Shown here: in pieces, positions 26,401 through 41,400 of the stretch
How positions within the stretch are numbered: the stretch's first letter is position 1
Layout: every line of letters starts with the position of its first letter
Source: Ovis canadensis
Taxonomy: Eukaryota; Chordata; Mammalia; Artiodactyla; Bovidae
DNA: 64,000 nucleotides
Direction: 5' to 3'
Assembly (NCBI RefSeq): GCF_042477335.2
Contig: NC_091246.1
Location: forward strand, 21,635,001-21,699,000
Program-made: the position numbers and the translations under genes
Notes under the pieces: generated by a model
What the model was told of the DNA's origin: nothing
Seen by the model: the letters and a program-made list of their open reading frames with translations, nothing else
The model's database searches: none

Positions 26401-29400
26401 CTGATGTCCTGTGCATCTGAGGCAAACTTTGTGAAATACATCTGCCTATTCCTCTGGTTACATAGAATCTACCCCAAATCAATTTAGATCCTCCAAGAGG
26501 TAGTACCTGGTGCCTGCATTCTTCTACCTGAGGACTGTTTTAACTGATACATGGTGTACATCATGTGTCCAAGGACACTAGAAGAGATCTGTGAAATCAG
26601 TCAGGTCTAGGGACAGGGAAGAGCACTATGAAATTTGTCAGGATATCTGTTTTAAGAAGATAGTTGAGGACACTGGTCTCTAATCTGTTCTCTTTGTAGA
26701 TAGTCACAGAGAAAAATACTTTTGATATTGTATCAAAAATACTTATGCTTCTTCTAAGCAACTGTTAAATTATTCTAACACTTCAACAGATTCAACTTGG
26801 GCTGTTTGTGTTCTGTTTTTCATTTTTTCAGTTCAAACATCTTTATATAACTACTTAGAAATGTATCAAATTATAAAAGACAAGTGGTTGAGACTGAAAG
26901 AGTGGTGGGAAGACTAGGAATCCATTTTCTTCCACCCAAGAACCATGGGAGAAAATTCTAATGGGCAGGTGTGAAAATCAACTGACCATCTGATCCTGTG
27001 GTCAGAATCACTGACCACAATTCCTTCTCTGTTTTGGTAGTTAGAAACTGCAGGGCTGAATCCTGTGGTACAATCTGGCAGAACTGACATGGGAGTGGCC
27101 AGAAGAAAGTACATATAAGCTTCTTGCATACATCTTGTATACAAGCCCCATTTAAAAAATCCATTTTGGATCATCACCCTAGTTTACCCTACTCCTCATT
27201 TTTCTCCAAGGTCCTACATTAGAGCACTTTGATTTATTCAGTGTACCTTTGAAGGCTGCTTTAAATCCTTCAGAACAAGGCAGGGTATAAATATTAAGTA
27301 ACGATATAACTGAATAGATAGATACAGCAACAAAACTTCTATTTTTCTCTTCCCTCATAAATTATGATGCTTTATGTTACACTTCATAAATGTGAGGTTA
27401 TCAGCAAGAAGTTTTATTTTACTGCCCCTCAGAGCTGTGTCTCCTACCTTCAGTTTTTCATTTTGTGAAGTGACCTCCTCGAAGTCTTGCCGAAGTTTCT
27501 CCAGCTCACAGTGACGGTTCTGAGCCAATTCTTTGTTCTCCTCTAGCTCTGCATTCATTTCCTCAAACTGGAGAAAAGGAGGAAATAGCAAAATGAGACT
27601 AAAGAAAAGGAATTTCTAAATCATTCCCATTCCTAAGCTTCCATCTCCACTGATCCACTCTTCTAGTAAAAACCCACGCTATTACTTGTGAACACAATCC
27701 TAAGTACCTAACTAATAACACCTGCTGCTGCTGCTGTTGTTGAGATGCTAAGTAGTGCCTGACTTTTTCAACCCCTTTGGACTATAGTATAGCTTGCTAG
27801 GTTCCTCTGTCCAAGGCATTTCCCAAGCAAGAATGCTGGAGTGGGTTGCCACTTCCTTCTCCAGGGAATCTTCCCTACCTGGGGATCATACCCACGTCTC
27901 TTGCACTGCAGGTGGATTGCTCACCACTGAGACAGCAGGAAAGCCTAAGGCAATACCTGACACCAGGTCAAAAAAACACATCCTGAGGGCATCGCTGATT
28001 TTACCTTCCGGGCGTTGATGGTGATTGTGCCACCATAGAGGCTGCTCCCTGCACCATACACTTTATAACCTTTTGAATTTACCTATGGAGAAGACAAAGA
28101 TTCTTTAGTGAGAGACCCTAGAATTTTAGTCTGATAAGCAAAGTACTTTCAAAGGAGCCTGTTTGTCCTCAAGTACTATTAATATTATCCAAGCCCATCC
28201 CTTCTGAGTAGACTCCTTGAAATAATTCCAGTCTTCAAACTATGAATAAAACAGCACTTGCCCGTTCTAAGACTTCTGCTAAGTGTCGGTTAAGTCGCTG
28301 TTCCCGCTTTCGAATTTTGTCAATATCCCACTGCAGGTCATCGATCATGGACTCCAGCACAGACACTCGTGACTCAGCTGTCTCCACTTTACTCTGCAAC
28401 TTGGAAAACTACATCCCCAAGACAGGTGTTCAGAAAAATATACCGAAAATAAGACCAAGTTAGAAAAGGAATGCCTTAAATCCCAAATCCCACAGAATTA
28501 ACCGTTTACTGTACCATTATAGAAAACATTTAAGTAAGAGATACTTCCCTTTCTTTCCAACATATGAGCATAAAACTGAAATCACAGGTTCTTTCAACAG
28601 TTCTGGATTAGTCACAATCGAGATAACTGTAGAAGTCTCTAAGAACTCTCACAAGGAAAAGACTACCTAAGATTTAGTAATTTTTCTACCTCTGAGAAGC
28701 ACCATTTCCCTATACAGACCAGAAGCCCATCAGAAAATAAGTGTTTTTTAAGAGGTAAAAGAGAACATCCTTCATTTTACCAGAAAAATATTTTAGGAGA
28801 TAAAAACTCAAAGATTTATTTAGAAAAGACAGTTATCTTTACCCTCAACCCTCCCTCCCCACATTCCCACAAATGATAATCCAAAAAGAATGAAAGGAAA
28901 ACTTCCATTCCCTTTTTCAAGCTGACCCCAGGGCAATCTAGAATTAGATGCTATAAAGATACAAAACTCTATGTTGTTCTCTGCTTATTTAGGAGCTATA
29001 CATAGCTAGTGCTGTTTAATACTCTCAACACCAAACTCATACCTTACACATCAATCTACGCATATCCTTATGTTAGTTTTAAAATATGGCTCCAAAATTC
29101 TTTGACGGTCCTCCCAACAGCAGGTGAGGTCAATGTCCCCACTTGTTGAATCTGGGTCAACTTTGGTGACCCAGTGGAAATGATGCTACATAACTTCAAG
29201 ATGTCTGAAAGGCCATGCAGATTCTGCCTGGTATTCTGGAAACACTAATTCTCTTCCTCTAAGGAGAAGACAATTGCCACATAAGAAGTCCAACTACCCT
29301 GAAACAGCCATGATGGGGAGGCAACACTCCAGTGGACGACTGAGGAGAGCTCTTAGCTGACAGGCTGTATCAACAGCCAGCCATGAGAGCCATCATGGAC

Positions 29401-32400
29401 AAGAGGTCAGCTGAGCAAAGCACTGTGCCTCTCCAGCTTAGTATTGCTAAGGTTAGGGAAGGGCTGGTCAAGGAAGACCTTCTCATCTTGGCAGCACCTA
29501 GTTTATACCTTAAAACATGAAAGTTATACTTTTGTTTTTCACTACAATCCAATTTCTTTATAAGCACCACTATACTACAACCAAGACCTTTTAGAACTCA
29601 CACCCAAAAAAGATATCCTTTTCATTATAGGGGACTGGAATGCAAAAGTAGGAAGTCAAGAAACACCTGGAGTAACAGGCAAATTTGGCCTTGGAATATG
29701 GAATGAAGGAAGGCAAAGACTAATAGAGTTTTGCCAAGAGACTGGTCATAGCAAACACCCTCTTTCAACAACACAAGAGAAGACTCTCACATGGACATCA
29801 TCAGATGGTCAACACCAAAATCAGATGGATTATATTCTTTGCAGCAAAAGATGGAGAAGCTTTGTACACTCAACAAAAACAAGACCAGGAGCTGACTGTG
29901 GCTCAGATCATGAACTCCTTATTGCCAAATTCAGACTTAAACTGAAGAAAGTAGGGAAAACCACTAGACCATTCAGGTATGACCTAAATCAAATCCCTTA
30001 TGATTATACAGTGGAAATGAGAAACAGATTTGAGGCCCTAGATCTGATAGATACAGTGTCTGATGAACTATGGACTGAGGTTCGTGACACTGTACAGGAG
30101 ACAGGGATCAAGACCATCCCCATGGAAAAGAAATGCAAAAAAGCAAAATGGCTGTCTGAGGAGGCCTTACAAATAGCTGTGAAAAGAAGAGAAGCGAAAA
30201 GCAAAGGAGAAAAGGAAAGATATAAGCATCTGAATGCAGAGTTCCAAAGAATAGCAAGAAGAGATAAGACAGCCTTCCTCAGTGATCAATGCAAAGAAAT
30301 AGAGGCAAACAACAGAATGGGAGAGACTGGAGATCTCTTCAAGAAAATCAGAGATACTAAGGGAACATTTCAAGCAAAGATGGGCTTGATAAAGGACAGA
30401 AATGGTATGGACCTAACAGAAGCAGAAGATATTAAGAAGAGGTGGCAAGAATACACAGAAGAACTGTACAAAAAAGAGCTTCACAACCAAGATAATCACA
30501 ATGGTGTGATCACTCACCTAGAGCCAGACATCCTGGAATGTGAAGTCAAGTGGGCCTTAGAAAGCATTACTATGAACAAAGCTAGTGGAGGTGATGGAAT
30601 TCCAGTGGAGCTATTTCAAATCCTGAAAGATGATGCTGTGAAAGTGCTGCACTCAATATGCCAGCAAATTTGGAAAACTCAGCAGTGGCCACAGGACTGG
30701 AAAAGGTCAGTTTTCATTTCAATTCCAAAGAAAGACAATGCCAAAGAATGCTTAAACTACCGCACAATTGTACTCATCTCACAGGCTAGTAAAGTAATGC
30801 TCAAAATTCTCCAAGCCAGGCTTCAGCAATATATGAACTGTGAACTTCCAAATGTTCAAGCTGGTTTTAGAAAAGGCAGAGGAACCAGATATCAAACTGC
30901 TAACATCCGCTGGATCATTGAAAAAGCAAGAGAGTTCCAGAAAAACATCTATTTCTGCTTTACTGACTACGCCAAAGCCTGTGACTTTGTGGATCACAAC
31001 AAAATGTGGAAAATTCTGAAAGAGATGGGAATGCCAGACCACCTGACCTGCCTCTTGAGAAATCTATATGCAGGTCAGGAAGCAACAGTTAGAACTGGAC
31101 ATGGAACAACAGACTGGTTCCAAATAGGAAAAGGAGTACATCAAGGCTGTATATTGTCACCCTGCTTATTTAACTTATATGCAGAGTCCATCATGAGAAA
31201 CGCTGGTTGGAAGAAACACAAGCTGGAATCAAGATTGCCAGGAGAAATATCAATAACCTCAGATATGCAGATGACACCACCCGTATGGCAGAAAGTGAAG
31301 AGGAACCAAAAAGCCTCTTGATGAAAGGGAAAGTGGAGAGTCAAAAAGTTGGCTTAAAGCTCAACATTCAGAAAATTAAGATCATGGCTTCTGGTCCCAT
31401 CACTTCATGGCAAATAGATGGGGAAACAGTGGAAACAGTGTCAGACTTTATTTTCTTGGGCTCCAAAATCACTGCAGATGGTGACTGCAGCCATGAAATT
31501 AAAAGACGCTTACTCCTTGGAAGAAAAGTTATGACCAATCTAGATAGCATTTTGAACAGCAGAGACATTACTTTGCCAACAAAGGTCCGTCTAGTCAACG
31601 CTATGGTTTTTCCAGTGGTCATGTATGGATGTGAGAGTTGGACTGTGAAGAAGGCTGAGCACCGAAGAACTGATGCTTTTGAACTGTGGTGTTGGAGAAG
31701 ACTCTTGAGAGTTCCTTGGACTCCAAGGAGATCCAACCAGTCCATTCTGAAGGAGATCAGCCCTGGGATTTCTTTGGAAGGAAAGATGCTAAAGCTGAAG
31801 CTCCAGTACTTTGGCCACCTCATGTGAAGAGTTGACTCTTTGGAAAAGACTCTGATGCTGGGAAGGACTGGGGGCAGGAGAAGGGGACGACAGAAAATGA
31901 GATGGCTGGATGGCATCACTGACTCGATGGATGTGAGTCTGAGTGAACTCCGGGAGTTGGTGATGAACAGGGAGGCCTGGCGTGCTGTGATTCATGGGGT
32001 CGCAAAGAGTCGGACACGACTGAGCGACTGAACTGAACACTACAACCCCTTTGAAGGCTGATGAGAAGTATTATTAAACTTCCCAGATAATTCCCATGCA
32101 ACCAGCCCATCGTGTACCTTGGCACTGGAGTTTCAGAAACAGGGTATAATGAAGAACATGGGCTTTAAACAGACTGACATCTGAATCACAGTCCAATCAC
32201 TTTCTGGCTGTATGCCCTCAGACCAGTCACCGATTTCTCTGAAAGTGTTTCCTTAGCCATAAGATGAGAGCTGTTTGACCATGGGAGATAACACTCATAA
32301 AGTACTTAAGTGCCAGGCACTAAATACATGGTAACTATTAATTTATAAGCATAAGAGTTGGGTGGCCCAACTAAGGTAGGTCAAATTTCAGCACAAGGCT

Positions 32401-35400
32401 TATCACCACTTTGTCTCAGTCATTTTACATAAATAAACACCCAAATCTTGACACAGTTTGCTTACGGCACTGTGTGTGCCCAAGTTTGGACTAAAAACCC
32501 ACATTTCTCAAGTTCATAGATCATCATAAATACAGTATTTCTGTTTCTTTCTCAGATAAATTTCTACCAACCCATTCCTCAGTAACATTGTACATGGTCT
32601 TTTGGACTAATTTAATATTTGAGGGTTTGGTGTGTTGTTTTGCAAAACTTCATGATGGCAACTCTTCCTAAAAACTAAAATCCTATAATGTCTATTTAAA
32701 CAAAGTCAAGGAGAAACATTCGATTCCTTCCTTCCCTTAAACCTTTCCTCAGGTTTTGATTTCTTAGAGCTGGTTGCTTTAACCTGCCCTTCAAAATACC
32801 AAAGCAACTTTCCAGAGTAAGGTGACTTTTAAAGCACTCAGTACTCTGAGTCAATGCCTGGCACAGCCCACTGGAAACTGCCACCTGCTTTCCGGTCAGG
32901 TACCTCCTGAGACATGGTGCAATGCTTCTCCTGAAGGAGGTCTGTCAGTTCTTGGAGCCTCGTGTTCTCTTGTGCAAGGAAGGAATTCAGCTCCTGCACT
33001 GCTTCCTCCACCATCAGATTGTCTGAGGGAGAAGAACTGTACTTTAGTTGAGCAGCTAAGGTGTCACATTTTACAACTGTCTATCCCGCCAAAGTACTCA
33101 TGTGCGAGCTCCCTTCACTTTCCTGGAAACTTCAAGAAATAGCTGGCTTTTAAGATCTTCTCATGACAGATTAAGTACCCAGGCTTGTTTAGAGGGCTTA
33201 GTCCTTATTAAAGCCCTTGCTTAAGAAAATCAGTCAACCTTGTGCTTCTGCAGAGGTAGACAGAGGCAAGGTCACCTAACGCCCATTCCTTTCTATGAAA
33301 CCAAAATGCCTTGTGAAAAAAAATGGAGGGGGTCCTATAACTTTATTCAGATAAGGAACGGTCACCCCCCAAAACTGCATTTTAGACTTGTAGACAAGGC
33401 AGAGTATCTCTAATCAGTCTCAGACTTAATAGTAGTAAAATTCTATTTTCTAAGGCTATCACAAATTCCTGCTGCTGCTGCTGCTAAGTCGCTTCAGTCA
33501 TGTCCAACTCTGTGCGACCTCATAGACAGCAGCCCACCGTCCCTGGGATTCTCCAGGCAAGAACACTGGAGTGGGTTGCCATTTCCTTCTCCAATGCATG
33601 AAAGTGAAAAGTGAAAGTGAAGTCACGCAGTCGTGTCCCACTCTTAGTGACCCCATGGACTGCAGCCTACCAGGCTCCTCAGTCCATGGGATTTTCCAGG
33701 CAAGAGTACTGGAGTGGGGTGCCATCGCCTTCTCCGATCACAAATTCCTAGTATTCACTAATAGCAACATGAAGCCTCTCCCTATTGGCAGAGAAGGGAA
33801 GGGCACAGCAGAAAGCAGCAATTTCACTGTTCAATGGGCATCTATAAAATCATGAAGAATAAAGACAAGAGCACAGGATTACTTATCACATTCTGGAATA
33901 CTATGCTAGATGTACTCTGGAGGCTCAAGAATTGAAATGTATAGTGTTATTTACAAATAAGGAAGTACACCTATAGAACTTAACATACCAAATTAGTATG
34001 TTTAAAATTAGAGTCATAAATACTATAGCTGAAATCCTCTCAGGTGATACTGACCTGATACTCTCAGGTGATATACTGACCCTAGAGACAGTTATCAGGA
34101 AGTAAAACTGGCATCACTCTTAGAAATGTTACACAGGTCAGTCATGTGGTGGTTTTCATGGTTTTCAACCAAGATTACCTGTCAGCATCACCTGGAGAAC
34201 CTTTAAAATTAGATACTTACCTAGGACTCGTCCTATACCTACTAAATAAGAATACACATGGGCAGGGCCAAAAAACAGTATGTGCCAAAAACTCTCAAGA
34301 GTGATTCTGATTCAAAACCTAAGGTAAGAACTTGGGGCTGAATTTTAGTCCTCAATATCCTAAGATATTGAGAACAGGGCCCGGAATATAATAAGAGCTC
34401 AATAAACATTTAGGGACTTAATAAACAAGCTGATAAATGCAATTCTATTGAATCAAGCGCCAAATAAACATGAGGGGAAAATGAATGGCCAAAAGTTAGA
34501 GTTGATGCTACAATTCACACTTCACGCATCTTTGTCTATTAGAACATTCAGCTAATCAATGGCAACCATCTTTCATGTTATAAATAATAGCAGCTTAGCA
34601 GTTCGTAACTTGTACTGAATGTTTTTACTTTTTACCTTGACCTCTACCTTAAAATGCATGCCATCAAAAGGCATAATTTCAAAGTACCATTTAATCCACT
34701 ACTCTTTTCAGTTCCTTTTTAAACACAGTAATTCCTTTCTTGATATTCATTTATAAAATCAAGTTTATCAATGACCCAGCCTCTGCATATGTCATGCTGT
34801 CTGATATCCATGTGCATATTGTTTAACAATACCTCCTAACTATTCAAGCAGAGCTAAGGGAGAAAGAAGTAACATACAACTCAGCTTACATTAGATGACA
34901 GGGGAGATTTATAGCCATTCATTCACCATTATATAAGCTCCAACTAGACACCAGAAACCAGGCAAGAAAATGGAGAAACAAAGAGTAAGGCACCAAGAGG
35001 CATAGCTGGGAACACACCAGGTATATATAACATATGAGCACAAAAGTCTGGGAGGACACAAAGAATACTATTTACAATGGCTATCTCTGGAAAAGTAAGA
35101 TGGGAGGACTTTTGTGACTTCTGATTTGCATATATTAAAACAAGTATCCATTATAAATAATAAAATACAGAAACACACAAACACACTATTAGAAAAACAA
35201 AAAAACTTTTGACCACAAAATTTTACCAAGTCCTTAATATGCCTCTCCTTCTAATTCTATTGATTAACTTGGCCTAAGTATCTTTAAAAACAAAATTACA
35301 GAGTAAGAAAATTCTTATTTTTCCCAGCCAGTGATTCAACCTCCATTATATCTGAAATATCTCTCTCAGAAATGAAAGGTTAAACACCTTAATGATAATC

Positions 35401-38400
35401 AGAGAAATTAAAATATTACAACTAGACCATGATTATTATTTAAAGGACATTTAATAAGATGCAACCTAACTACTCAAGTACTTAACTACATTATACAAAT
35501 GTAAGCTTCTGCATTAACCCTGAATAGTAACATAAAATAGAAGTTTTATTTCAAATAGACATTTTTCCATTCATGTATCTTGTTTTACCTTTTTAAACAT
35601 TGAGATCTAACAATTCTAAAACCTGAGCCAACTTTGTTTGAAAATAACAAGAGATAACAGAAAAAAAAAAAAAAAAAACAAGAACAGATTAAAACTGACT
35701 TTAAGACATTTAATTAAAAGTAAAGATATAAGTTTGAAAATAATAATAATGTGTAAGTTTGAAAACTACAAACTCACACACAAAGGTGAGTTCCTATTCC
35801 TCCCCCTCTGCTCCCCGTCTCTCGGGTTTTGCCTCACCTCCACTGCTCAGCTTCCGTGATAAGAGCTCCACCTTTTCTTGCAGTTTATCATAGACGGTCA
35901 CAATCTGGGACACTGCTCGGCGGGAGGACTCCACGCGCTCCTGCAGCTGAGATTCCATCTCTTCACTGGAACTGCTGGCCAAAGTAGCAAGGAAAGAGAA
36001 AGCTGGCTCTTGCCCTTCCCCTGAGGACACAGGGGGAAAAAAGAAGCCCCTAAAATTATAAAGCTGCAAATATCAAAATCTACTTTTTCCCCTCAGATGG
36101 AGAGCCTCAAAGCGAAGCCCTACTTCGAACACCCAGAAAGCATGCAGCGGTAAACTTGTCACGAACACTCACCTCTCTCCCGGTCATCTTTCCGTTCTTG
36201 ATTGCTATCAGAGTCTGGTTCTGGCTCGGGCACAACAAGGGCTTTTCTCTCTGTGAGTAGGTCTCCCAAACCTTGCTCCAGATCATAACGCTTAAGGATG
36301 ATACGGATGTTTTCATCAAACTAGAGCAGAGGGAGTACAGTTATGAAGATACAAAAGGAAGCAACTTTGGAAATAAAGAGAAGGCTAAGGAGAACTACAA
36401 TGCTCAAACCAAAACCGGAGTAAATTAACAAGCTACTACCTGACTCCAGTACCGGTTGACAATCAATAGTGAGGCATCATCAGTGGCCTGTCTTCGTTCC
36501 AGTTTTTCAATGTGTTCACGGAGTTCATCTTCGATGGCCTGCCGTTGATCCAGCATTTCTGCCAGTTTGCGATTTTTGGTTTGCAGTGTTCGAATGTCTA
36601 ACTCCTCCTGCCCCAGGAAACCAATCTTATTAATCTCCATAAAGAAATTAAACATATCAGCTGTTAAACTCAACAAGGGCTAATAAGTGGATAAGAAGTA
36701 ACAGCAGAAGAAATAAATACATGTCTGTTATGATTGGAGGAAAAAATGACATACACAAATACACTAGAATCTTGACCTCAGCTCACTGTGCTAGTCACAT
36801 GTACACATACAGAATACTGCTACCAGGAGGCTCCACCATCCAGCCAGGTCACCCTCTACCCCAATCAGTCATCTGTCTCCTAAGGACTGCTCTTCATTCA
36901 TCCAAGACTTTGTCAACCAAGTTCTTCTGTATCCCAGTCCCTGTCACTACATCTAGTGACTTCAATATACATTTGGACATGTCCACAAGTGCACGAGCCA
37001 TCTAATCCTCTAGCATCTATACTGTTGGCATTTTGAATTCCTTAACTTCAATGACTACCTCCATCACTGTGCCAGACATTTCAAAAGCCACAGCCTAGAT
37101 TTCTGTCATATCTGGAACTGTACCACATCTGAAATCTTAAATTCCAACTTCCCATTCCCTGAATCTTCCATTCCCTGATATCTTCCTGGATACCTCATGA
37201 CCTTATCCTAACATATTAGGCTTCATCTGGATCTCCAAAATACTGAGTTTTCTCCTTTCTCCTCTGTCTCCACTATCTTCCATACCTTGACTATACCCTA
37301 TTGTATATTCCTTCACACTCCAGCTTACTGGGCTCCTCAAGTTCTCGACCTTTAATCTTTTTATTCTATTTCTGCACACAAACCCCAGTCTGAATCAATC
37401 CACATATTGGACTCCTCCATTCCTACACCCAGTATGATGAGACTTCTAGATAAGGTCATTAAACTAGAGAGACTGGCACCTTTATAAAGTGAGTTCTAAC
37501 CTGAACAGATTTCATCATTTGTCCAGAAATGTTTCTTTCTTTAACAAGTGAACTAGCTCCTATTCTACATCGAAGCAGAGTCAAACTACGAAACCCTATG
37601 TGCTCTCAAATTACACTAAGCAGGTGACTTTGCTTCCTATTTTAAAGAGAAAATAGAAGCCATCAGATGGAAAGTTCTTCAATTCCCCATCTCCTAGATC
37701 CATTCACACAGTTTGCCAACCTATGCCCATACTCTAAAACCTCAACTTGTGCTCAGGATCAGGCTCTCTTTTGTTTCTGCAAAAATGTCACTCCATCAGT
37801 AACAGTGTACCCCTCTCAGAACCTTTAACCTCCCTCTGAGGAAAAGCTGATGGGGGTTCAGGGGGTAGCGAGTAGGTAAGAAGAACCTCAGGCAAAGAAA
37901 TAGCATGTTGAAAGGATCACGCTTTTACTTTACCTAGAAATTAATGACTATTTTAAAGTAAGAATCATTTATTAGACCACCAATTTCTTGTTTCCCTTTA
38001 ATTTTCTTGCTTCCATTTGATTAAACATTCTTGATACACCAAAACAGTCAACAGTTTCCCAACTGTACCAGCTTACGAATACTATTAATAAATGACATCT
38101 TTAACTTTGCTGAATATCACCTTCCCCTTCTTACTCCACCTGAAACCTGGATGAGAACACTGTTTCCCTACAGGCTTTTCCAGTGGTGGTTGTTTCTCTC
38201 CCACACCCTTTGAAGCCCTGGGCCTGGAGACAGGCAGGTGTCCTCCTTATTCTCCACTGCCACTTCTAAGCCACTATCTATTTGCTCCCTAAAACCTCCT
38301 AGCTTTGCAGATCATGCCACTGGTCTGGACCACCCACCACCCTGCCTTGCTGCACTCATCTACAAATGCCCACGTCACTTCTCCACATTTCCTGAAGATT

Positions 38401-41400
38401 TAGCACCTGACATGTCATCACTCTCTCCAATCCTACTCATGTTGTACTTCTTACTAATTTCAATTCCTATATAGATGATCTTTCTTAAATCTCAGATCCG
38501 GTAACCTGACCTCCTCTCCTCCAATGATCTTGTCCTTTAGCTCCCTCGGCCACCAAACTCCCAATTAGTCTTAGTCTTAGACTTAGCTATACTTGGATGT
38601 TCTCTATAAACTCAATTTCCAACACCTCATTCTCCACAATTTTGTAGCTCACTCTCTCTAGGTTTCTGACTCCATCCACTCTTCAGCAACTCCAGGATCT
38701 ACACTCCAATGGTCCTACACCTTCATCCTAAACCTACGTCCTTCACTCCTCTTGCTCCCTTGCTTCCTTCTTAATCAAACTTAAATTCCGTGACTAGTCA
38801 CACTGTTTTATAACCTTCTCCTCCCTTATTCTATATGTGCCTGCTAAAAACCCCAACCTTGGTAGTGTCCAATTCTCCACCTATATCCATGAAGCTGAAT
38901 GTGACTAACAAAATAAATAAATAAATAAAGCACCATGCTGACTGGCCTTAGTTTAAACTCAAGTGGGTTCTCAGTGCTGTCCAGCAACTCTACCCCATCT
39001 CTCTAGTCCATTCTCTCTTCAAGATGACTACTTCGTACCTTCTCCTGTCTCTTCACACCTCCAAAACTTTCTCCCCCATCCTCACTCTCAGATGAGTCTT
39101 GCTTCTGATTTCACTGAAAAAAAATAGAAGCAATCAGAAAACATGTCCACATCTATTACCCACAAGCCCAACTACTGACCTACTTATATTTGAACCCACA
39201 TCCCTTGTGTTCCTCTCCTAGTTAAGGCGCCATCCCTGCCTTGTGTGTTATATTACATTCTCTCTTCTGTTGAAGAGAGAGAACAGACCCAGTAACTGCT
39301 TTCTCTCTCTCCTACATCATCAAGTTTATGCTTAGTTGCTCAGTTGTGTTCGACTCTTTGTGATCCCATGAACTGTAGCCCACCAGGCTCCTCTGTCCAT
39401 GGGGATTCTCCAGGCAGGAATACTGGAATAGGCAGCCATGCTCTCCTCCAGGATCAAATTTATCCTATCAAATCATTCCACCAATAAATAAAAATGCCAT
39501 ATTTCCTACTTTAAAAACACAAAAAACAAAAACTTCCCTCAACCCCCGATTTCCCTTGGGCTGAGGCCCCATTTTCCTGGTTCTACTTTACATCAACACT
39601 TCTCCAAAGCAACACCTCTACCTCTTTCCCCTAATTCTTCTCCTCACACATTCTCTTAAGCTCACTGTAATCAGGCTGCCGTTGCCACCATTCCACCAAT
39701 GCGGTGCTTGTCGAGTCTCCAGTGTAATTTCTATTACTAATCTAAAGTCTCAGCCCTCCGCTTTCTCAACCCATCAGGAGCCCCTGATCAACTCCTCCTT
39801 GAAACTCTTTCTCCCTTTGGCCTCTGGGATCCCGCCCTCCCTCTTCTCCTCCTACCTCAGCGGCCCCTCTAGGGTCAGCCTCTTCTCATCTCCTTGACAT
39901 GAAGTGTTGCTGCTCCAGGGCCCGGTTCTCAGACTTCTTTATCTATGCTTGTCCCTTACAGGAGAGCCTATAGTCTCATGGATTTAAATTCCACCTACAA
40001 TGCTTCAGAAATGTTCAGCTTTAGCCGAGACCTCTCCACAGGCTGCAGATCACCTCGTCCAACTACCTGTCCACTCATAGGTCTAATAAATACTTCAGAC
40101 TTATAGTCCAATATCAAACTTATGACTGCTCCCCCACAGCTCCCCCAAATCTGCTCCTTTCATACACCTCCCTAGCTCAGCTTGTGAAAACTCCATACTT
40201 CTAAAATCCTGGGCTCATCTTGCCTCCTTTCTTTCATACCCTTCATCCAATCCACGAACAAATCTTGTTGACACTATCTTCACAATGGCCTGAGCCACTG
40301 TGATCCTTCATCAAGATTATTGCAACAGTCTTCTACATATAGCAGACACTTTTTCATCCTATGCCAGACTTCAGCACAGCTCTGGTGGACAGCTCCAGTC
40401 ACACCACCAGTGTTCCCACTTGAAGCATACCATGCAGTCTCAAAGTTTTTTGTTCCACAATCTCAGCTGGTTTACCACAGAAACCTTGAAGTGCAGAAGA
40501 GAAGTTATTGCCTTCAAGGGCAACTGTCAACCAGCTGGGGCAGGATCAGTGGATACCTGCCCCAGCTCCCCACCCTTAGAGAGGAAGAATAGGAGGGAGG
40601 AGAAAGACAAGGAATGAGGGAACAATTTTGTTAACTGAACTCCTTCTTATAAACTTAGCTCCCTTACAATCTTTTTTCAAAACCTAAGTCAGAGCATGTT
40701 ACTTCCCTGCTTAAAACCTTCCAGTGGCTCCTTACTGCCTTCTGGATAAAGTCCAAACTGGGATGCGTGTTTTGTGCATCCCTTCACATATGTAGTTATC
40801 TCTGGGAAGAGCCCATTTTTCACTCTATCATAACAGTCTGTTCTTTTCTCAGTGCCAACCTACAAACTGAAGTCCAGGAGCTGTCCTTAGTATAAAGCAC
40901 AGTGTCTGGCAAATAACAGATGCTCAACAAATATTTATGTTTATTGAATGAAAAAATGTCCCTCGGATGCATGATGTGAGACAGTGCCAAGACAAAATCA
41001 CCTGCTGGCAACAGGAGGCTGATGAATCCCAGACAGCAAACCCAGAAACAATGCTTCATCAATAATTTACTCTTGAATGTTCCTATTACTCTCTGATCCT
41101 CAATTTCAAAAAGTAGATATGGTTTTGTAGGCTATACAAATGTAAAGCATTTTTACACCATATCCCTATGGTTAAGTTCCAAAATACAGACTCCTTACCT
41201 ATTACAGTGAGTTTATTATGGTGTCTAATGGACATATAACATTGCTATAAGTTTTTGGTCTATAATTGTCTAAAAAAATTGACAACTCCATAACAGTAAG
41301 GAAGATATCTATTTTACTCACCATTATAGACACAATATCTGGCCCAATAAAAACTATTAATAGAGCACATATACTGAGTACTTACCATGTTAAAAAGTAA

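Larger units (their letters stand above)
36850..40800 (+). mobile_element. Ancient L2/CR1-type LINE, near full ORF2 length, fossil
   Basis: This pyrimidine-rich intronic stretch preserves, in the right order, degraded protein landmarks of an L2-like LINE. They are an endonuclease-type SDFNIHLD (about 36955), KEKIEAIR (about 37645), the RT-type SGCRCHHST resembling SGFRPHHST (about 39675), a QDYCNSLL block (about 40315) and the 3' tail 'catgttacttccctgcttaa' (about 40697). It is interrupted by a younger Bov-tA SINE (39325-39455). Stops and frameshifts are everywhere, so it is non-coding. It is antisense to RNF20 and lies in the intron between coding exons 1 and 2. Confidence 0.7.

Noticed and set aside
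29825-31321. 498-codon reverse-transcriptase frame as a possible retron or viral polymerase
   Set aside because: BovB tail, target-site duplication and RTE-type motifs identify it as a LINE. The YADD box is in another frame.
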